Assembly (NCBI GenBank): GCA_005883855.1
Contig: VBAU01000253.1
Coordinates: 1,781-10,703 of the forward strand
Direction: 5' to 3'
DNA: 8,923 bases
DNA from: Bacteroidota bacterium
Lineage (GTDB): Bacteria > Bacteroidota > Bacteroidia > Chitinophagales > Chitinophagaceae
The position numbers were made by a program, and so were the translations under genes. Under the pieces are notes generated by a model. That model searched no databases. It was not told the origin of the DNA and worked only from the letters and a program-made list of their open reading frames with translations. Positions 6,238 through 8,923 of this stretch are shown here, piece after piece (positions within the stretch are counted from its first letter, which is position 1; each line of letters starts with the position of its first letter).

Positions 6238-7281
6238 TCACCAGGTTCCTCGTGCGGAGGCGGTCACGGTTAGATCACTAAAATCCTTTTGGAGGTATTT
6301 GTAATAAGCCGTTATAGCGATCATCGCTGCATTGTCGGTGCAATATTCAAATGCGGGTATAAATGTGTTCCAGTGATTTTCCCTTCCTGTTTGTTCAAAC
6401 GCGCTTCGCAGGCCGCTGTTGGCTGAAACTCCTCCTCCGATACAAATATTTTTCACCCTTGTCTCAACGGCCGCTTTTTTTAATTTGTTTAACAGAATGG
6501 TCACAATTCTCGCCTGGATCGAAGCGCACAGGTCATCCAGGTTCTCTTCAATAAATTTTTTCTGTTCGACTTCCGTTGCAATGCTCTCTTCTTTGTATAC
6601 ATGACTTTTTCCTGCGTTCTGCAAAAAATACAAGATCGAAGTTTTTAGTCCGCTGAAACTAAAATTAAGCTCCGGAATTTGTGGTTCTGGAAAATGAAAT
6701 CGTTTCGGATTCCCCTCTCTCGCATACTTATCGATCAGCGGCCCGCCCGGATAGGGGAGCCCAAGCAGCTTTGCAGATTTGTCAAAGGCTTCGCCAGCTG
6801 CGTCATCGATGGTTTCACCGATAACTTTCATTTTTGAGGGCGATTCGCACAAAACAATTTGTGTATGGCCACCGCTCACCGTCAAACATAAAAAAGGGAA
6901 CGCCGGTCTCGGCTCGTCAATTAAATTCGCCAGCACGTGCGCTTGAAGGTGATGTACCGCAATGAGTGGTTTTTTCATCGCGAGTGCCAGCGATTTTGCA
7001 AATTGGCTCCCCACCAGCAATGACCCAATCAAGCCGGGAGATTGTGTAAATGCAAATGCATCAATCGATGATAGATCACAGTTGATAGACGATAGTGCTG
7101 CATCAACTACGGGGACTATGTTTTGGATATGAGCACGACTGGCCAATTCGGGCACAACTCCTCCGTATTGCTCATGCACTTTTTGGTTTGCGATAATGTT
7201 AGACAGAATTTTGCCGTCCGTGCAGACCGCAGCCGATGTTTCATCGCAAGAGGATTCTATGGCCAGAATAGAAATGCTCAA
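6238..7281 (-). CDS. tsaD: tRNA N6-adenosine threonylcarbamoyltransferase TsaD
   Basis: TsaD transfers the threonylcarbamoyl group from TC-AMP to A37 of ANN-decoding tRNAs, giving t6A, in a complex with TsaB and TsaE in the cytoplasm. The protein is a complete Kae1/TsaD ASKHA-fold member of 347 aa. The phosphate-binding start is ILAIESSCDETSAA (5-18). VPELASRAHIQNIVPVV follows, then the metal ligands His111 and His115 (AVHHLQAHVLA), TVSGGHTQIV, DDAAGEAFDKSAKLLGLPYP, the NFSFSGLKTS element, IGGGVSANSGLR, and CTDNAAMIA with the third metal ligand Asp316. The start codon is TTG (7279-7281); a TGA lies two codons upstream in frame, so no ATG is available. That TTG sits inside an ATTGAA-type simple repeat. 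The first 26 codons and the upstream region are duplicated 300 bp further upstream. Confidence 0.96.
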   Translation of the reverse strand: MSISILAIESSCDETSAAVCTDGKILSNIIANQKVHEQYGGVVPELASRAHIQNIVPVVDAALSSINCDLSSIDAFAFTQSPGLIGSLLVGSQFAKSLALAMKKPLIAVHHLQAHVLANLIDEPRPAFPFLCLTVSGGHTQIVLCESPSKMKVIGETIDDAAGEAFDKSAKLLGLPYPGGPLIDKYAREGNPKRFHFPEPQIPELNFSFSGLKTSILYFLQNAGKSHVYKEESIATEVEQKKFIEENLDDLCASIQARIVTILLNKLKKAAVETRVKNICIGGGVSANSGLRSAFEQTGRENHWNTFIPAFEYCTDNAAMIAITAYYKYLQKDFSDLTVTASARGTW

Positions 7282-7377
7282 TTTTCAACGTTCAATTTTC
7301 AATATTCAATTGCGTTCCCCTCCGCAAAAATACTTGAGCATTGACCATTGATCATTAAAAATTTAATTTAAAAACGG
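7201..7377. repeat. Duplicated segment, copy 1 (tsaD 5' end and upstream region)
   Basis: This segment matches 7501-7678 at a constant 300-bp offset. Over 7221-7338 versus 7521-7638, 113 of 118 bases are identical; similarity fades at both edges. It contains tsaD codons 1-26, the TTG start, TTCAA-type simple repeats and the putative -7 element. Confidence 0.92.
7325..7332 (-). promoter_or_regulatory. Possible -7 element of the tsaD promoter
   Basis: On the minus strand these bases read TATTTTTG, matching the Bacteroidota TAnnTTTG -7 element about 45 bases before the TTG start. No clear TTTG is seen at the -33 position, so this is weak. The same octamer is conserved in the duplicate (7625-7632). 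Confidence 0.3.
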
Positions 7378-7500
7378 GAAATGACCGGTTTGGTGAAATT
7401 TCCTGTGCGTTCAATAGAATTGGTGAACGATGAACGTAGTGCGACGCAACGGAAGCTAAATAGTAGCAATACCGCTTGACTCATATTAACACTAGCTGCC
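7378..7500. other. Unassigned spacer between the two duplicate copies
   Basis: About 120 bp separates the duplicated segments. I see no gene, RNA or hairpin. It might be a decayed copy of the 3' end of the neighbouring ABC permease gene, as expected if the duplication was tandem, but I cannot follow convincing similarity by eye. Confidence 0.4.
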
Positions 7501-7581
7501 GGATAGGATTTTTCCGTGGGTGCAGACCGCAGCCGATCTTTCATCGCAAGAGGATTCTATGGCCAGAATAGAAATGCTCAA
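7492..7581 (-). pseudogene. Truncated tsaD 5' copy (29-codon ORF)
   Basis: Inside copy 2 of the duplication, the tsaD reading frame restarts at an identical TTG (7579-7581). It reads MSISILAIESSCDERSAAVC and continues THGKILSGS before a TAG at 7492-7494. Compared with the true tsaD it has T15R and D22H and diverges after codon 26. It lacks all metal ligands and cannot be an active TsaD. The upstream TATTTTTG is also present, so it could be transcribed and translated as a short leader peptide ahead of tsaD, but a simple duplication remnant is more likely. Confidence 0.8.
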
Positions 7582-7678
7582 TTTTCAATGTTCAATTTTC
7601 AATGTTCAATTGCGTTTCGCTCCGCAAAAATACTTGAGACTTGATCATTGAACATTGAAAGTTTATTTAACAAGGCGG
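7501..7678. repeat. Duplicated segment, copy 2
   Basis: This is the partner of 7201-7377. It ends within a few bases of the ABC permease stop codon (7683-7685). The TTCAA-type repeats differ slightly from copy 1 (TTCAATG versus TTCAACG/TTCAATA), and the flanking similarity at 7639-7678 is lower, with a 1-base gap. Confidence 0.9.
7625..7632 (-). promoter_or_regulatory. Duplicate of the possible tsaD -7 element
   Basis: The minus strand reads TATTTTTG, identical to 7325-7332. If active it would start transcription about 300 bp further upstream and run through the truncated ORF into tsaD. No -33 match is evident. Confidence 0.22.
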
Positions 7679-7682
7679 GTAA

Positions 7683-8923
7683 CTATTTGGAGCGAATAGC
7701 TACTACGGGATCAAGTCTTGCTGCTTGCAAGGCAGGAATAATACCGGCTAAAACTCCAACAATAAACGATATGGAAAATGCGAGGACCAAGTTGGAAGTT
7801 GATATGAAGACGGGGAAATGAAACACGCCTGTTAATATTTTGGTGAGAATGAAAACCAGCAACAACCCCATCAACCCTCCGACGATACAAAGGAAAGCAG
7901 ACTCCAGCAAGAACTCCGCGAGTATCACTCTTTTCTTCGCACCAATAGCTTTTTTTATCCCGATCTGGTTGGTACGCTCTCTCACCGTGACGAACATGAT
8001 GTTGGCTACGCCAAACATTCCAACGATCAGTGAAATACCTGCAATGATCCAGCCCCCGATATTTAGCGGGACGAAAATGTTGGCCACTGCTTCACTGAAA
8101 TCGTTTATATCGTTAAGAGCGAAGTTGTCATCTTCCTTTGGACTTAATTTGTGGATCGCACGCGTTGCTCCTCTGAGGTCGTCCTTCAAGGCTACACTAC
8201 GAAGGTTGTCTTTACCCTGGACAAGAATAACGGGCTGTGAGTTTCTTGCCCACATTATATTTCGGGCAAACTTGTAGGGCATAATCACGCTTTGATCAAA
8301 TTGCCAGCCGCCAATCATACTCTTGCCCTGTTTTTTTATCACACCAATCACCTGCAGTTTTTTTCCGCGAGCCTGTATCAGTTTGCCGATGGCTATTTCG
8401 GGTGAGACAAACAATTTCTCTGCGACTTCATTTCCGATAATGGCTACCGAGCTTCCGTGATCAAACTCCGACTCAGTGATGAAGCGCCCATAGGCAATGT
8501 CGACTGGCTGAATATTCTGAAAATCCTCGCTGTTACCAAACAGGTTGACACCGGACAGGGTGTTGTCCCTATATTCAATATTACCATTTGCATTGATGTT
8601 AAACGCTACGTATTTAGCACTGGGTGTCCTTTCCTTGATCTGCTTTATCTCATCAAATTTTGGTTCCGGACGTTTGACATATCGCCACCACGGATAATCG
8701 GGCCCACCGCCCGCAGTGTAATCCCATTTATCAATATAAATCGTATTAGTGCCGAGACTTTTAATCTCGTTCTGAATGTTGTGCTCAAGGCTATTTACGG
8801 TGGCCAGCACACCTATTATACAAAAAATCCCGATGGTGATACCAAATAGGGAAAGAAATGTGCGAAGCTTATTCTTCCACAACTCCTGCATAGCCATTCC
8901 AAAACCATTCGCTATGATTTCAA
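7683..8923 (-). CDS. MacB/FtsX-family ABC transporter permease (5' end outside the window)
   Basis: This is the membrane subunit of a MacB-type ABC exporter, which works with a separate ATPase and often a periplasmic adaptor to move peptides, lipids or drugs out of the inner membrane. Counting from the ATG at 8897, KNKLRTFLSLFGITIGIFCI is the standard cytoplasmic lead and first helix (about 16-36). A large periplasmic MacB_PCD domain covers about 37-275. Three helices follow in the FtsX domain: GGWIIAGISLIVGMFGVANI near 280, then VRERTNQIGIKKAIGAKKRV and a helix at about 329-352, and a last helix at about 370-392 ending AARLDPVVAIRSK. The frame remains open upstream of ATG 8897 to the window edge (EIIANGFG), and relatives have a few more residues there, so the real start probably lies outside. 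The ATPase is not in the window. It is upstream of tsaD on the same strand; functional linkage is not implied. Confidence 0.9.
   Translation of the reverse strand, partial: EIIANGFGMAMQELWKNKLRTFLSLFGITIGIFCIIGVLATVNSLEHNIQNEIKSLGTNTIYIDKWDYTAGGGPDYPWWRYVKRPEPKFDEIKQIKERTPSAKYVAFNINANGNIEYRDNTLSGVNLFGNSEDFQNIQPVDIAYGRFITESEFDHGSSVAIIGNEVAEKLFVSPEIAIGKLIQARGKKLQVIGVIKKQGKSMIGGWQFDQSVIMPYKFARNIMWARNSQPVILVQGKDNLRSVALKDDLRGATRAIHKLSPKEDDNFALNDINDFSEAVANIFVPLNIGGWIIAGISLIVGMFGVANIMFVTVRERTNQIGIKKAIGAKKRVILAEFLLESAFLCIVGGLMGLLLVFILTKILTGVFHFPVFISTSNLVLAFSISFIVGVLAGIIPALQAARLDPVVAIRSK

Noticed and set aside
7201..7678. The 300-bp-spaced repeats as ends of a mobile element
   Set aside because: The repeat contains tsaD coding sequence, there is no transposase or terminal inverted repeat, and the spacer is too short; duplication is simpler.

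Overview
The window looks like chromosomal DNA of a member of the Bacteroidota, probably a Cytophagales-like or related soil or aquatic lineage. The basis is protein style, a TAnnTTTG-type promoter, scarce Shine-Dalgarno sequences, and short simple-sequence repeats at gene ends (AATGATG, ATTGAA, CCACAGAT). The genus cannot be named from sequence alone.

Left part (1-2152). A PRC-barrel protein with a long charged tail (109-1017) is followed by a good intrinsic terminator. Then comes a decayed AraC/GyrI-type regulator on the minus strand (about 1075-1674, two frameshifts and a missing end) and an unrecognised small minus-strand ORF (1781-2152).

Middle (2176-5326). A complete ribokinase gene is followed 36 bp later by a GRP/RbsU-like sugar permease gene, together a compact ribose uptake and phosphorylation unit. 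The permease is about 273 aa instead of roughly 330 and appears to have lost two membrane helices through an in-frame deletion. An imperfect 29-bp inverted repeat follows it. Next, behind a good Bacteroidota-type promoter, is a gene for a lysine-forming saccharopine dehydrogenase / alanine dehydrogenase-like enzyme.

Right part (5401-8923), all on the minus strand and convergent with the dehydrogenase. Transcription order is a MacB/FtsX-type ABC permease (5' end probably outside the window), tsaD (tRNA t6A37 synthesis) and a TrmN6-type tRNA1(Val) m6A37 methyltransferase. The last two are both tRNA position-37 modification enzymes and sit close together. Between the permease and tsaD, the first 26 codons of tsaD plus its upstream region are present twice, exactly 300 bp apart. 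The outer copy is a truncated 29-codon ORF.

No RNA gene, CRISPR array, insertion sequence or defence system was seen. The most notable features are signs of genome wear and rearrangement: the internal deletion in the permease, the tsaD 5' duplication and the AraC pseudogene. I do not see a convincing new multi-gene system.
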